Origin: Candidatus Zixiibacteriota bacterium
GTDB lineage: Bacteria > Zixibacteria > MSB-5A5 > GN15 > JACZUZ01
Direction: 5' to 3'
Length of the DNA: 64,000 bases
Assembly (NCBI GenBank): GCA_024280835.1
Contig: JAJRPJ010000012.1
Span: forward strand, 62,001-126,000
The notes beneath the pieces were generated by a model that searched no databases, was not told the DNA's origin, and saw nothing but the letters and a program-made list of their open reading frames with translations. This document shows, piece by piece, positions 45,305 to 55,270 of the stretch (positions within the stretch are counted from its first letter, which is position 1; each line of letters opens with the position of its first letter). A program made the position numbers and the translations under genes.

Positions 45305-45717
45305 GCTGTAAGTGAATCCTTTCTCTGCGGAGATTCATGCAAAGAATCTAATCAGAAGAATGTGCATAAAAAGTGGGGCTTCTCTGCGATAACAATTACT
45401 GTCGGCATTCGCCTAGTGTATGGCAACCAATTGCGCCACTTACTCTTATAGCAGAGTCTCCCTCCGCTTTATTCGCCCCGATTGCGGAAGAAGCTCCAGC
45501 ATAATAGCGACAACTGAGTCAGAAATCAAGCCATCAGTCAACCTTTCCCATCCCCCATAAACCACAAGCGCACAAGAGTTTCGGGACTCGAGATTCTTTG
45601 AAGTCGGCGCCACTTAGTCTCGTTTTTTGATTGATTATCAAGAGCCAAATCAATGATGTTATCAGTTAAGAGTATGATACTCGCAAACAATAACGATACA
45701 GAAAGCTCGGCACATAT
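45305..45717. promoter_or_regulatory. Divergent intergenic region, thiolase and outer-membrane barrel
   Basis: 413 bases without a gene, between divergent starts. Upstream of the plus-strand barrel gene a 13-bp palindrome GAGTATGATACTC (45670-45682) contains the -10-like TATGAT (45673-45678), so a bound regulator could block the promoter. No strong -35 was seen, and nothing convincing for the thiolase side. Confidence 0.4.
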
Positions 45718-46425
45718 ATGAACTCTTCAACAAACAGACCTAGACCAAATTGTTACAGCAAACTGAAGCTTTACAGCTTAGCGTTGTTGCTTAGTTTAAC
45801 TGCGGTATTGACAGCCAGTCCAGTCTCCGCCCAAGGACCAGCTATACCTTTCAAGCCCAAAATCTATGTCGGAGCTGGCTATGCTCCAATCGTCAGCCCC
45901 GACACACGCTTCAAAGACATATTCAATTCAACTATTTCACTACAAGCGGCCGTAGGTATCCCACTATCATCTGGCTTTGAATTGGTTGGTAAGGTGCAAT
46001 ACCACAATTTTAGCAGTCGCTACGAGGGGTTTCCAGAATTGGGCGTTTTGGATGCTGCGTTTTTTAGCTCACTGGGCCTTGAAGATCCAGATCGAACAAT
46101 TACGACCATCGGCCTCGACGCCAAACTTCCTTTTGGCCCTTCATTGCTTCCGATTCGCCCTTATTTCCTCGTGGGCGGGGGAAGTTTCACTTTGAAACAA
46201 AATGAAGTCATCGAATCAATCACAATTGGTAATCCTCCACAAAACTTCGCTATTGGTTATACTCGCATTAATCGCACGGATGTCTATTTCAATCTTGGCT
46301 TTGGCGCCGATATAAAGATAGGGCCAACCTTGGGACTATTTATTGAGGGCAAATACACAGTTCTCAATACTCCCATGGAAAGCGCTGGCTTGACGCCAAT
46401 TATCGTCGGCCTACGACTTTTCTAA
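45718..46425 (+). CDS. Outer-membrane beta-barrel protein, first of a tandem pair
   Basis: 235 residues. A signal peptide ends near residue 39 (ASPVSAQ). The rest is alternating beta-strand with Gly/aromatic residues (KPKIYVGAGYAPIV, GFELVGKVQYHNF, RPYFLVGGGSFTL, LFIEGKYTVL) and ends in Phe (GLRLF), as outer-membrane barrels do. The pattern is that of small porin-like or OmpW/OmpX-like barrels of about 10 strands; function unknown. The next gene is a paralogue (shared KPxIYxxxG, IxxKVQYHxF, PYFLxGGG and FxEGKYT). Confidence 0.75.
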   Translation: MNSSTNRPRPNCYSKLKLYSLALLLSLTAVLTASPVSAQGPAIPFKPKIYVGAGYAPIVSPDTRFKDIFNSTISLQAAVGIPLSSGFELVGKVQYHNFSSRYEGFPELGVLDAAFFSSLGLEDPDRTITTIGLDAKLPFGPSLLPIRPYFLVGGGSFTLKQNEVIESITIGNPPQNFAIGYTRINRTDVYFNLGFGADIKIGPTLGLFIEGKYTVLNTPMESAGLTPIIVGLRLF

Positions 46426-46505
46426 AGTCGTACCTGTCAAAACAAGAAGTAGAAATTGATAACCTCGCAAACATTGGCGCACCCAGCGTCAAAGGAGAAC
46501 AACCT

Positions 46506-47129
46506 ATGCGAACAGCTCCAACTTTTCGCGCTATGCTTCTATCTGGCATAGCCGTCGCCTCACTAGTCAGTACGGCATCAACAACCAACGCTCAAGCGCC
46601 GTCACCAATACCATCAGTGAGACTCAAGCCACACATCTACCTAGCTGGTGGAACCGCTACAGTCGCAAACCCGAGCGCCACTAAAGATATTCTCAATCAA
46701 AGTTTGTCTTTGATGCTTGCCGTTGGTTTGCCATTGAATTTGGGCCTTGAGATTATCCCGAAAGTACAATATCACAAGTTCAACCTTTCAAATGACTTTA
46801 TCTTGGCCTCAAGCATCACTACCGAGTCGCCGAAAATGACAATCCTAACTCTCGGCGCTGATCTCAAAATGGGTCTCTTACCTGGACCAGTTCCAGCGAA
46901 ACCATATTTCTTGATTGGTGGAGGCACCGCCAGTATGAAATGGGACGATCTCGGAGTTTCCTTGCCAAGTGTGAGCTCAACAAAGATTTATTTGAACATT
47001 GGCGGAGGTTTGGATGTCAAAGTCGGACCATCATTTTCCTTCTTCGTTGAGGGCAAGTACACCTTTGTTAGCGCTAATGGCGCCAACCTTGGTATCGTAC
47101 CTTTGATGGCGGGCATACGCATAATGTAA
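46506..47129 (+). CDS. Outer-membrane beta-barrel protein, second of a tandem pair
   Basis: 207 residues with a signal peptide ending near residue 30 (TTNAQA), then barrel-type strands: KPHIYLAGGTATV, GLEIIPKVQYHKFNL, AKPYFLIGGGTASM, KIYLNIGGGLDV and FFVEGKYTFV. It is shorter than its upstream neighbour, having fewer residues in two loops. AGGAG lies 10 bases before the start. A strong terminator follows. The two genes are probably one transcript arising from duplication. Confidence 0.75.
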   Translation: MRTAPTFRAMLLSGIAVASLVSTASTTNAQAPSPIPSVRLKPHIYLAGGTATVANPSATKDILNQSLSLMLAVGLPLNLGLEIIPKVQYHKFNLSNDFILASSITTESPKMTILTLGADLKMGLLPGPVPAKPYFLIGGGTASMKWDDLGVSLPSVSSTKIYLNIGGGLDVKVGPSFSFFVEGKYTFVSANGANLGIVPLMAGIRIM

Positions 47130-47160
47130 CTTGCGCAGCAAAACATTATTGAATACAAGA

Positions 47161-47196
47161 AGGCCAGCTGTTAAACAACAGCTGGCCTTTTCTTTG
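47161..47196 (+). terminator. Intrinsic terminator after the barrel gene pair
   Basis: AGGCCAGCTGTT, loop AAAC, AACAGCTGGCCT (perfect 12-pair stem, 47161-47188) and TTTTCTTT. It lies 32 bases past the second barrel gene stop. Confidence 0.93.
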
Positions 47197-47235
47197 AAAC
47201 TATAAATCAACAATTCCGTAAACATCCTCACCCAA

Positions 47236-47327
47236 CAATCGTAGTGGCAGGGCTTGCCCTGCCTTGTTCGCCAGAAATCATCTACCCCGAATCAAAAAAG
47301 GCGCCCCAAGGAGCGCCACTACGATTG
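47236..47327. repeat. 92-bp REP/MITE-like element with 13-bp terminal inverted repeats
   Basis: CAATCGTAGTGGC (47236-47248) and its exact reverse complement (47315-47327) bound an element with two inner hairpins, GGCAGGGCTTGCCCTGCC (47247-47264) and GGCGCCCCAAGGAGCGCC (47300-47317). It contains no ORF and lies between two convergent transcription units. This is the layout of REP/BIME or non-autonomous transposon remnants that are repeated in genomes; I see no second copy in the window. Confidence 0.75.
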
Positions 47328-47366
47328 GTAATTTGAATTCGGACCAGCCAACAATAGTTCGCTTAG

Positions 47367-47867
47367 TCATTCCTCATCAACTTCAAGCTCAATAATCACC
47401 GTATCAGCGTCAACTTGATCTCCAGCTTCAAAGTGAACAGCTTTGACAATTCCATCTGATGGGGAAAGCAATTGGTTCTCCATTTTCATAGACTCGATAA
47501 CCACTAATGCCTGCTTGGCAGTTACAGCGACACCATTTTCGACCAAAATTTTCACAATCTTACCTGGCATAGGCGCCCGAAGCTTGTCTTTTTCACCTGA
47601 CTGACCGCCGTCAGAACCAGAAGAAACCGCATCAGCTCCTGCCAGTTCGAATTCAATCAATTGAGAATCGAGTGTGACAAAGGCGCGCGACTTACTAACA
47701 GCTGCATCACCATGAGAGTCATTGGAACCATTGGCCACGACATAACCGTCACCTTTCTTGGTGACAATTACTTCCTGCCCGTCAACAGTAACAACAAATC
47801 TGCCATCACTCTTCTTGACTGTCACAGTCAACTCAGCGTCCTGATAACGTAAACGATGCGTACCCAT
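47367..47867 (-). CDS. Biotin carboxyl carrier subunit of acyl-CoA carboxylase
   Basis: 166 residues from ATG 47865-47867; a longer frame into the upstream gene is unlikely. The C-terminal biotinyl domain has the motif ESMKMENQL with the biotin-accepting Lys128. The N-terminal half (about 1-90) is a beta-rich linker domain. It is the BCCP part that is fused to the biotin carboxylase in many MccA/PccA proteins but is separate here. Its start lies 8 bases after the biotin carboxylase stop. The final four residues are Glu/Asp rich. Confidence 0.92.
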   Translation of the reverse strand: MGTHRLRYQDAELTVTVKKSDGRFVVTVDGQEVIVTKKGDGYVVANGSNDSHGDAAVSKSRAFVTLDSQLIEFELAGADAVSSGSDGGQSGEKDKLRAPMPGKIVKILVENGVAVTAKQALVVIESMKMENQLLSPSDGIVKAVHFEAGDQVDADTVIIELEVDEE

Positions 47868-47875
47868 AGAGCTGC

Positions 47876-49393
47876 CTACTCCGCCTCTCCAATACGCCAC
47901 CCACTGCCAGACTGCCAAGGTGTCGGAACACTAAAACCGTCTTCATTAGCGCTAGTGTCTGCAAAGCGAGTTCCGCTCTCCAAGGCAACAGCCGCAAGAG
48001 CCGCAGCGCTTACTAACTTTGAGTCTGATAAATCACCAGTCTCTGTACCATTTTCAGACATGACTTCTTCAATGAACCCTGTATGTATCTCACCTGAAAT
48101 GAATTCAGATTTCTGTAGAATATCAAGCATATAATGCATTGAAGTTTTCAATCCCAATATCGTATAGCGCTCTAAGGCATCTATCATTCTCAAACGCGAC
48201 TCTTCACGATTAGCGCCAAAGGTAATCAATTTTGAGAGTATTGGATCATAGTCAATTCCAACTATGTCATTCTCGCGCACTCCGCTATCGACTCGGACCC
48301 CAGGTCCACACGGCTCAACGTAACGCATGAGAGTTCCACTAGACGGAAAGAATTTATTTTCAGCGTCTTCGGCATAAATCCGACACTCAAAGGCATGACC
48401 TCGCTGGGTCGCATTCAAAACTTCAGGCGAGAGATTCTCACCAGCGGCAATCCGTATCTGCTCAGATACAAGATCCAAACCAGTTACTAACTCAGTAATC
48501 GGATGTTCAACCTGTAAGCGTGTATTCATTTCTAGAAAATAGTATTTGTCGTCTTTATCAAGCAGGAACTCAACTGTGCCAGTCGAATAGTATCCTCCAG
48601 CCTTGGCAATTAGAATCGCAGACTCACCCATCTTTTCTCGCAATTCTTCACTCACTGCTGGAGACGGCGTCTCTTCAATAATTTTTTGATGACGTCTTTG
48701 AATAGAGCACTCTCGCTCAAACAAATGAGTTACATTGCCGCTCTTATCACCAATTATTTGAAACTCAATATGACGGGGCTGAACAATAAATTTCTCCAAG
48801 AAAACCCTGTCATCAGCAAACGCGTTACGCGCCTCACGTTGCGCGGCCTCAAGCGCATCCTCCAGCTCGGCCTCAGCATGCACCAATCGCATACCCTTGC
48901 CACCACCGCCAGCGGAAGCCTTAATCAAAACAGGATAGCCAACTTCAGACGCTAGTTTCTTAAATGCTGAAACATCTGCTCCAGCGCTATTCATCCCTGG
49001 GGCCACAGGCGCTCCCGCCTTTGTGACTATTTGACGAGCAGAGACCTTATCACCCATCAAGCGCATCGAGTCAGCCGATGGACCAATAAACACTATCCCA
49101 TTTTTCTCGCACGTTTCAGCAAATACTGGGTTCTCAGATAGAAACCCATAACCAGGATGAATCGCATCAGCGCCAGTTTCTTTAGCCGCCGCGATAATCT
49201 TGTCTATCACCAAATATGACTCAAGTGGTGACGCCTCCCCAACTGACACCGCTTCATCCGCCAGTTGCGTGTGCATTGCATTAGCATCAGGCTCAGAGTA
49301 AACAGCCACAGTCTTAATACCCAAGACACGACAAGTGCGCATAATACGCACCGCTATCTCGCCACGATTGGCTATTAGGATTTTCTTAAACAT
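47876..49393 (-). CDS. Biotin carboxylase subunit of acyl-CoA carboxylase
   Basis: 505 residues of the AccC/MccA type: MFKKILIANRGEIAVRIMRT, the ATP-grasp loop SAGGGGKGMRLV, HIEFQIIGD, ERECSIQRRHQKIIEE and EMNTRLQVEHP. It carboxylates biotin with ATP and bicarbonate. The C-terminal domain extends to about residue 445, and 60 poorly conserved residues follow. The three-subunit layout (carboxyltransferase 49475-51082, this gene, BCCP 47367-47867) differs from the fused alpha subunits of most methylcrotonyl-CoA carboxylases. Confidence 0.96.
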   Translation of the reverse strand: MFKKILIANRGEIAVRIMRTCRVLGIKTVAVYSEPDANAMHTQLADEAVSVGEASPLESYLVIDKIIAAAKETGADAIHPGYGFLSENPVFAETCEKNGIVFIGPSADSMRLMGDKVSARQIVTKAGAPVAPGMNSAGADVSAFKKLASEVGYPVLIKASAGGGGKGMRLVHAEAELEDALEAAQREARNAFADDRVFLEKFIVQPRHIEFQIIGDKSGNVTHLFERECSIQRRHQKIIEETPSPAVSEELREKMGESAILIAKAGGYYSTGTVEFLLDKDDKYYFLEMNTRLQVEHPITELVTGLDLVSEQIRIAAGENLSPEVLNATQRGHAFECRIYAEDAENKFFPSSGTLMRYVEPCGPGVRVDSGVRENDIVGIDYDPILSKLITFGANREESRLRMIDALERYTILGLKTSMHYMLDILQKSEFISGEIHTGFIEEVMSENGTETGDLSDSKLVSAAALAAVALESGTRFADTSANEDGFSVPTPWQSGSGWRIGEAE

Positions 49394-49474
49394 TCTTTTA
49401 ACAAATATCTTTTCTTAGATAACTCTGGGAGTTCTATTGGGATTTTGTCATCAATTATTATTGACAGCCAAAAT

Positions 49475-51082
49475 TTACATGCGGAAGACACCAAATTTAG
49501 CATCAGGAATCGGCTTATTAAGCGACATCGCCAAACCCAAACCCAAGGCTTGCCGAGTTTCCGTCATTCCCAAAATCCCATCATCCCAAAGTCGCGCACT
49601 AGAATAATAGGGCGACGATTCGATTTCATATTTCTTGAGAATCGGATTCTTTATAGCGTCAATTTCTTCTGGTGTCAGGTCATGGCCCTGTTTTTTGAGC
49701 TGGTTGATTTTGACGGTCGACAAAACCTCCGCTGCCTGCTCTCCGCCCATAACAGCAATCTTCGCATTTGGCCACATCCACAGCAAACGCGGGTGATACC
49801 CACGCCCACACATCGCATAATTACCAGCCCCATATGACGCGCCAACCATCACTGTAAATTTCGGGCCTGGGAAACTTGCAGTAGCGTGAACTAGCTTGGC
49901 TCCATCACGCGCAATCCCGCCATGCTCATATTGTTTGCCAACCATAAAGCCTGTGATATTCTGCAAATAAATCAATGGAATCTTACGATGCGCGCACAAT
50001 TCAATAAAATGAGCTCCCTTCTGCGCCGACTCAGCGAAGAGTATTCCATTATTGGCAACAATACCAACAGGATAACCCATGATATGGGCAAAGCCACATA
50101 CCAAAGTGATACCATAACGACTCTTGAACTCATGAAACCTCGAACCGTCTACTGTCCGCGCGATCATCTCGCGAATATCATATGGCTGACGCACATCATT
50201 AGGCACAGCGCCATACAATTCCTCTGGATCATAATACGGCTCTTCGGGATCTGTTCGTTGTAATGGAAAGTGTGTGTGACGCCCTAAGTTTTCAATCACA
50301 TTGCGGCAAATCTGCAAAGCATGTTCATCACTATCAGCAAGATGATCGGCAACACCGGAGATACGCGTATGCACATCGCCGCCACCGAGTTCCTCAGCGG
50401 AAATCTCTTCACCCGTTGCGGCCTTAACCAATGGTGGGCCACCAATAAAAATAGTGCCTTGGTTTTTGACAATAATCGCTTCGTCAGACATCGCAGGCAC
50501 ATAGGCGCCACCAGCGGTACATGAACCCATCACCACTGCAATCTGCGGAATACCTTCGGCAGACATCATTGCCTGATTGTAGAATATATTTCCAAAATGT
50601 TCTTTGTCTGGAAACACTTGATCTTGTAAGGGCAAAAACGCCCCGCCAGAATCAACCAAATAGACACAAGGCAAATTGTTCTCACGGGCAATATTCTGCG
50701 CGCGAATATGCTTGGTGACAGTTAACGGCAAATAAGAGCCGCCTTTGACGGTAGCGTCATTTGCAACAATCATCACCTCACGACCATGAACAGCCCCAAT
50801 CCCTGTCACTACCCCCGCGCTCGGAGCCGCATTATCATAAATGCCATTGGCAGCCAACGTAGAGAGTTCCATAAATGGCGAACCAGGATCAAGTAGGCGA
50901 TCGATTCTTTCCCGCGCAAAAAGTTTTCCGCGTTCAGTATGGACTTTACGCGCACGCTCGCTGCCGCCTTGCTTGGTCTGTTCAAGTCGTTCACGCAACA
51001 CTTCATGTTGCGCACGATTTAGTTCTGCGTTCTTTTTGAACTCAGCCGAGGATGTGTCAATCTTTGATTCTATGCGATACAT
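49475..51082 (-). CDS. Carboxyltransferase subunit, methylcrotonyl/geranyl-CoA carboxylase type
   Basis: 535 residues with both crotonase-like domains of an acyl-CoA carboxyltransferase: [76 protein letters not shown] and [20 protein letters not shown], then [20 protein letters not shown]. These are closest to MccB/LiuB (leucine) and AtuC (geranyl-CoA) rather than propionyl-CoA carboxylase. It carries carboxyl from biotin to 3-methylcrotonyl-CoA or a related allylic acyl-CoA. It lies 8 bases downstream of the AtuA-family gene. Confidence 0.94.
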   Translation of the reverse strand: MYRIESKIDTSSAEFKKNAELNRAQHEVLRERLEQTKQGGSERARKVHTERGKLFARERIDRLLDPGSPFMELSTLAANGIYDNAAPSAGVVTGIGAVHGREVMIVANDATVKGGSYLPLTVTKHIRAQNIARENNLPCVYLVDSGGAFLPLQDQVFPDKEHFGNIFYNQAMMSAEGIPQIAVVMGSCTAGGAYVPAMSDEAIIVKNQGTIFIGGPPLVKAATGEEISAEELGGGDVHTRISGVADHLADSDEHALQICRNVIENLGRHTHFPLQRTDPEEPYYDPEELYGAVPNDVRQPYDIREMIARTVDGSRFHEFKSRYGITLVCGFAHIMGYPVGIVANNGILFAESAQKGAHFIELCAHRKIPLIYLQNITGFMVGKQYEHGGIARDGAKLVHATASFPGPKFTVMVGASYGAGNYAMCGRGYHPRLLWMWPNAKIAVMGGEQAAEVLSTVKINQLKKQGHDLTPEEIDAIKNPILKKYEIESSPYYSSARLWDDGILGMTETRQALGLGLAMSLNKPIPDAKFGVFRM

Positions 51083-51089
51083 AAGTAGA

Positions 51090-52952
51090 TTATTTCTTCT
51101 TACTTGATTTCTTACTACCGCTACTCTTGCTCTTAGCGCGCTTCTTCGCTGGCGTTTTCTTGACTATCGTCTTTAGCAAACTCTCTGGAGCTTTGATTTC
51201 CATTTGCAAAAGCGCTTGTGACAATGTCTTCCCTTGTGGATCAATCATCAACGACTTAGTGCCACCGCCACCCAGAGACCCATCCATCAGGAAGTTCAAC
51301 GCCAACAAATTGTCAACTCGCTTACGAGAGACTTCACCGAACGTTATTCCCTTAAAGAAGGCTTTGACCTTGCGAGCGGTGAGATGTGTAATTAACCAAT
51401 CATATATCTCAGGTGATCGCGCCAAGACTCCAACATTACACATATCGCCTTTATCGCCCGACCTAGCATAGGCCAAGTCAAGTAACGTAACTGTTACAGA
51501 CTTCCCTTTCGGTGGCTTGGCCTTCGGTCTGCGATACGGAGTTATGTCCCGAGTCTGAATTGACAAACGATATTGGAACTTCACTTGTGTCTCTGTGCGA
51601 ATCCCATCGGTGTCCAATGTTTGGACACGTCCAGTCACAGAGTTTCTACCCATCAGCGCCGGCCAATAGGCCACAACCTGCTCGGGCCGCGGACGCCCAC
51701 CTGTCACTGCCACACCAGACGGACCAGAGAGAATCATAGATGGCAGCAACACTCCAAAATCTTTGACCTTCTGCTGATCTTTGTCTCTAACTCCAAAACG
51801 TAACAATATTTCATTCGGAGCAAAGTTCTTGTCTCTTAAAGAATCAGGCCAAATCGAACCAGAACCAATCATTTCAACACGTTGGTCTTCGTACTTATGT
51901 CCCAAGCGCTTCCAAAACAACTTAGCAAACGCATCTGCCTTGGCCTTGACATTCGGTCCGCTAACCAAAATTGAACCTGACGCCTTCCAGCCATCGTCAT
52001 GTGACATGGAAACCTTAAAGAACGGCGTATGTGGTTCACCTTTGATACCGCTTATCCTAACTCTGTTAGGTCCGACCTCTTTAAGTTCGATAGTATCAAA
52101 ACGCGCTATACCATCGGGTGTGATATACAAGGCGGGGTCACCCATCTCATACAGCAATTGCTCTTTAACCGTTTTCTCAGAGACCAAACCACCTGTTCGC
52201 GCATGCTTGGTGACAGTAAAGTCACCAGATGGCTCCATTTCAATAATCGGATAGCCGATCCGATCAAATGATTTGACGTCCTGCCAATCAGTAATATTTC
52301 CACCAGTAGACTGAGCGCCACATTCAATTATGTGACCCGCAACAACACCCGCAGCAATTCTATCCCAATCAGTGTTTCCCCAACCAAATTCATACATCAT
52401 CGGCGCTAAAGTAATACCGGTGTCTGTCACACGCCCAGTAATAATAATTTGGCAACCCGCCTCCAAAGCCACGACAACTGGTTCGGCCCCCAAGTAAACA
52501 TTCGCAGAAGTAATACTAGGCCGAGCCTTAGCGAATTTGGCTCCATTTTCCATGTTTTGGAATTTCTCACCGCGCTCGACAAGATCATCAATCGATTCGA
52601 GAATATCATCGCCACAAACAACACCAACTTTGACTTTCAACTTGTGTTTTTTAGCAACCTCAAGAACCTTCTCAGCGCATCCAACAGGATTCACTCCCCC
52701 TGCGCTTGAAATAATCGTCACACCTTTTTCAATTATCAACGGCAAACATTCATCAATCTGTGTGATGAAATCATGGGCATAACCACGAGAAGGGTCTCTC
52801 TGCTTCTGCTTTTGCAGAATCGACATTGTGATTTCCGCTAGGAAATCCTGAGTAATATAATCAACTGGCCCACTGGTTAGTTGCCGCTTCATGACTGAGG
52901 TATCGTCTCCCCAGTAGCCGCCAGCATTGGCAATTCGTATTTTTTCTTTCAC
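51090..52952 (-). CDS. AtuA-family (DUF1446) protein
   Basis: 620 residues, starting at a GTG (52950-52952) with AGAAG upstream. The opening [12 protein letters not shown] and the segments [40 protein letters not shown] and [20 protein letters not shown] belong to the AtuA family, named for the acyclic terpene utilisation cluster. Its C-terminal part (about 480-600: [20 protein letters not shown]) is the AtuA-like second domain. The family's reaction is unknown. A Lys/Ser-rich tail of about 25 residues closes the protein. Next to MccB-type genes it suggests leucine or isoprenoid catabolism. Confidence 0.9.
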   Translation of the reverse strand: MKEKIRIANAGGYWGDDTSVMKRQLTSGPVDYITQDFLAEITMSILQKQKQRDPSRGYAHDFITQIDECLPLIIEKGVTIISSAGGVNPVGCAEKVLEVAKKHKLKVKVGVVCGDDILESIDDLVERGEKFQNMENGAKFAKARPSITSANVYLGAEPVVVALEAGCQIIITGRVTDTGITLAPMMYEFGWGNTDWDRIAAGVVAGHIIECGAQSTGGNITDWQDVKSFDRIGYPIIEMEPSGDFTVTKHARTGGLVSEKTVKEQLLYEMGDPALYITPDGIARFDTIELKEVGPNRVRISGIKGEPHTPFFKVSMSHDDGWKASGSILVSGPNVKAKADAFAKLFWKRLGHKYEDQRVEMIGSGSIWPDSLRDKNFAPNEILLRFGVRDKDQQKVKDFGVLLPSMILSGPSGVAVTGGRPRPEQVVAYWPALMGRNSVTGRVQTLDTDGIRTETQVKFQYRLSIQTRDITPYRRPKAKPPKGKSVTVTLLDLAYARSGDKGDMCNVGVLARSPEIYDWLITHLTARKVKAFFKGITFGEVSRKRVDNLLALNFLMDGSLGGGGTKSLMIDPQGKTLSQALLQMEIKAPESLLKTIVKKTPAKKRAKSKSSGSKKSSKKK

Positions 52953-53347
52953 TGTCGTAACTTCTTGTCTATAAGTGGATTAGTCCGACCGAGAGCAAGC
53001 CCCTCAGCAATCGTCTAATGTCAGGAATGATAGGCTTTTACAAATGACTTAGCAAGTCCACCAATGAGCCCAAAATCCATCTCTCTCAAGCAAGCAGAAA
53101 GCCATTAGCCTGATCGTAATACTCCACTATTGATGTCTCAATCCTCATTCTGGACAAACCACGACCATCATTGCCATGAACTCGTATTCAAAGTTGAGTT
53201 CTTTCTCGACTTAGAAAGCCTCAAGTCCATCAGCGCTTAGCACAAAGCCGAAGATTGACAATTCATGAACTATTAGGTAAAGTTCGCTTGGATATTTCTA
53301 GCATGTCAACAAATCCTTCAGCCCACTACGCAGGAGAAGCAACAACG
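52953..53347. promoter_or_regulatory. Divergent intergenic region with promoter for the 53348 gene
   Basis: 395 bases without a gene. TTGACA (53255-53260), 17 bases, TAAAGT (53278-53283) is a good -35/-10 pair for the plus-strand gene, with a leader of about 58 bases. An in-frame TTG at 53255 is part of this -35 and so is unlikely to be the translation start. I see nothing in the remaining bases. Confidence 0.45.
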
Positions 53348-54514
53348 ATGAAGACACGATTATTTTGTACGACATTCGCCTTTATCCTTTGCCTCACTGC
53401 TACAAGTGAAGCGCGGACTCACAAAGGCACAGTAGTTCTTGATAGCGGTGAGCGAATAGAAAAAGCCGAATATGTTGTCAAAACAGCATTCAAAATTGTT
53501 GAGATTACAAAAATTGACCATCTCTACACCAAACGCAAGTTCAGCTTCAATCGGATCGCCGCTCTCATAGATGTCAACGGTAAGGACGTAACCAAGAAAT
53601 ATCTTGGACGTTTCGCAGTGCGTCTCGACAGCCCAAACCCGAACCCGTCTGCTTTACAAGCCGCTAAGAACACAGCCGACGTGGAACCCACTGCGTCACC
53701 TGAACCCGAGGATTCACTTGCTTCCGACTCTACTCACAACACAATTATCACGGCTGATTCAACAAAGTCACCAACTCATGCGATTATACCTTCAGTGTCT
53801 AAGAAAGTACAAACTGGCCTGCATGAATCCGAGCAAACTAGCGACACAGATGTCATAAAGAGTGCCCCAGGTGAATCATGGAGGACTAGACAACAACGCG
53901 ATAGAACACTAGCCCCTGACCATCTAAAACTATGGAACGTCGGTTTTCGTATCGGTACGAATTTTAGCGCCCCAAGCGGCGATTTCTATGACGGGATTAC
54001 CTCAGGAATTGGGTTTGGAGCAGATATCATAATTCCAGTTAGTTACAATCTGGCTATAAGAGGAACTGTTTCTCGTTCTGGAATGAAATTGGACAATAGA
54101 TTCGGATTTACATCATTCGACCCAAATCTTGTAATCCTCTCCCAAGACAATTCATTCAATGGAACGCGAATCTCTGTTACTGGCGAATACTATTCTTACG
54201 ATCGTCGAAAAGCCTTTCCACCAAAACTTGTCGGGTTCTTCTACTCTGGGCTTGGGGCCATCGCTCACAGCCTCTCTTCTTCCCTGACAGTTCTGGACAA
54301 CACCACTAGCATCGTTACAACATCAAGTTTCAGCGATTCCTTCACAGAGCTTATCTACGTGCTGGGCGCCGGGGCTGACTTTATGATTAGCCCAACTGTT
54401 GGTTTTGAAGTCACAGGAAACTTCGACTTAGTCATTCTTGGAAAAGATGGCGCAGACAGAACTCAATACGCCTACATATTTGATTTGAGATTCGGCCTAG
54501 TCGCATTCTTTTAG
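53348..54514 (+). CDS. Outer-membrane barrel protein with N-terminal small domain
   Basis: 388 residues from ATG 53348-53350, chosen because a signal peptide follows directly (MKTRLFCTTFAFILCLTATS) and GGAG lies upstream. Residues 25-90 form a small beta-rich domain (GTVVLDSGERIEKAEYVV, KFSFNRIAALIDVNGKDVTK). A Ser/Thr/Pro-rich linker (about 95-190) leads to a C-terminal barrel of 8-10 strands (GFRIGTNFSAPSGDFYDGIT, IRGTVSRSGMKL, ending FGLVAFF). I do not recognise the family. Related barrels and a lipoprotein follow on the same strand. Confidence 0.7.
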   Translation: MKTRLFCTTFAFILCLTATSEARTHKGTVVLDSGERIEKAEYVVKTAFKIVEITKIDHLYTKRKFSFNRIAALIDVNGKDVTKKYLGRFAVRLDSPNPNPSALQAAKNTADVEPTASPEPEDSLASDSTHNTIITADSTKSPTHAIIPSVSKKVQTGLHESEQTSDTDVIKSAPGESWRTRQQRDRTLAPDHLKLWNVGFRIGTNFSAPSGDFYDGITSGIGFGADIIIPVSYNLAIRGTVSRSGMKLDNRFGFTSFDPNLVILSQDNSFNGTRISVTGEYYSYDRRKAFPPKLVGFFYSGLGAIAHSLSSSLTVLDNTTSIVTTSSFSDSFTELIYVLGAGADFMISPTVGFEVTGNFDLVILGKDGADRTQYAYIFDLRFGLVAFF

Positions 54515-54586
54515 GCAATACAAGAGCCAAGCGCTTTACAAAAATAATACATACAACATTCTGGGAAATTCCATAAGGGAGCAAAA

Positions 54587-55146
54587 ATGAAAAGCAACAC
54601 AACTGGCAATTTATTCAAGACAACTATGACGCTTAGCCTCATCATGCTACTTGCTGTCGGATGCACCAAACGTTACGTAATAACTGATGAGCTCACTGCA
54701 TCTTTACCTAATGACGCTATTCTCTCAATTGGAGCAATCCTAGATGACTTGCCCATCGACACTCCTGAAGACGAAAAACCGACCAGCGAACACATTGATT
54801 TGTTCAAAACCAAACTACTCGAGCGTATCAGCAAAAGGATATCTTCGAATCTCTATCTATTGGCAATGACAGCGCCACCTATGAATTAAGCGGCTCTATT
54901 GTTGACTACAAAGAAGGCAGCGGTTTGATGCGGTTTCTAGTTGGCTTTGGCGCTGGAAATTCCAAAATTAATATCACCCTGGAGTTGCGTGAAAGAAGAA
55001 GCAGGATGTTGATTTTCGGAGGAACCTTCACTGGAACAGTCTCAAGCTGGGGCGAAAAGGGAAATAAGATGTTCGACACAATCGCCAAAGACTTCGCCAA
55101 GTCACTCGATAAAGCCCTCAAGAAGTACGCAAAAGACGAGTATTAG
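54587..55146 (+). pseudogene. Lipoprotein (DUF4410-like) broken by a -1 frameshift
   Basis: The first frame (54587-54889) encodes a signal peptide with a lipobox (LLAVGC, Cys26) and reads to LLERISK; the second, open from about 54835 to 55146, continues KDIFESLSIGNDSATYELSG and GLMRFLVGFGAGNSKINITL. Joining the frames at AAAA 54833-54836 gives one product of about 185 residues: a lipoprotein whose LVGFGAGxxxINI segment resembles DUF4410 proteins. Adding one A to this run restores the frame, so either the strain carries a one-base deletion or the read has a homopolymer error. Confidence 0.7.
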
Positions 55147-55217
55147 CGATCTGGCATTCAAATCATTTTATTGGTGTCCAATTAGAAGTAATCGCCTCTT
55201 AAGATAGTTACCGTTAT

Positions 55218-55248
55218 TTGTCCAACACTGGATATGTTCACTTATAAT
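55218..55248 (+). promoter_or_regulatory. Candidate promoter of the 55271 gene
   Basis: TATAAT (55243-55248) with TTGTCC 19 bases upstream (55218-55223). The spacer is longer than ideal. Transcription would start about 16 bases before the ATG, just before the AAGGA ribosome site. Confidence 0.35.
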
Positions 55249-55270
55249 TTTGCTGGGAAGGAATTAGTTC

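Noticed and set aside
53255-53347. N-terminal extension of the 53348 gene from TTG 53255
   Set aside because: The TTG is part of a likely -35 box, and the signal peptide starts at the ATG 53348.
54833-54836. Programmed -1 frameshift in the lipoprotein gene
   Set aside because: No canonical slippery heptamer or downstream pseudoknot is evident; an A deletion or read error is simpler.
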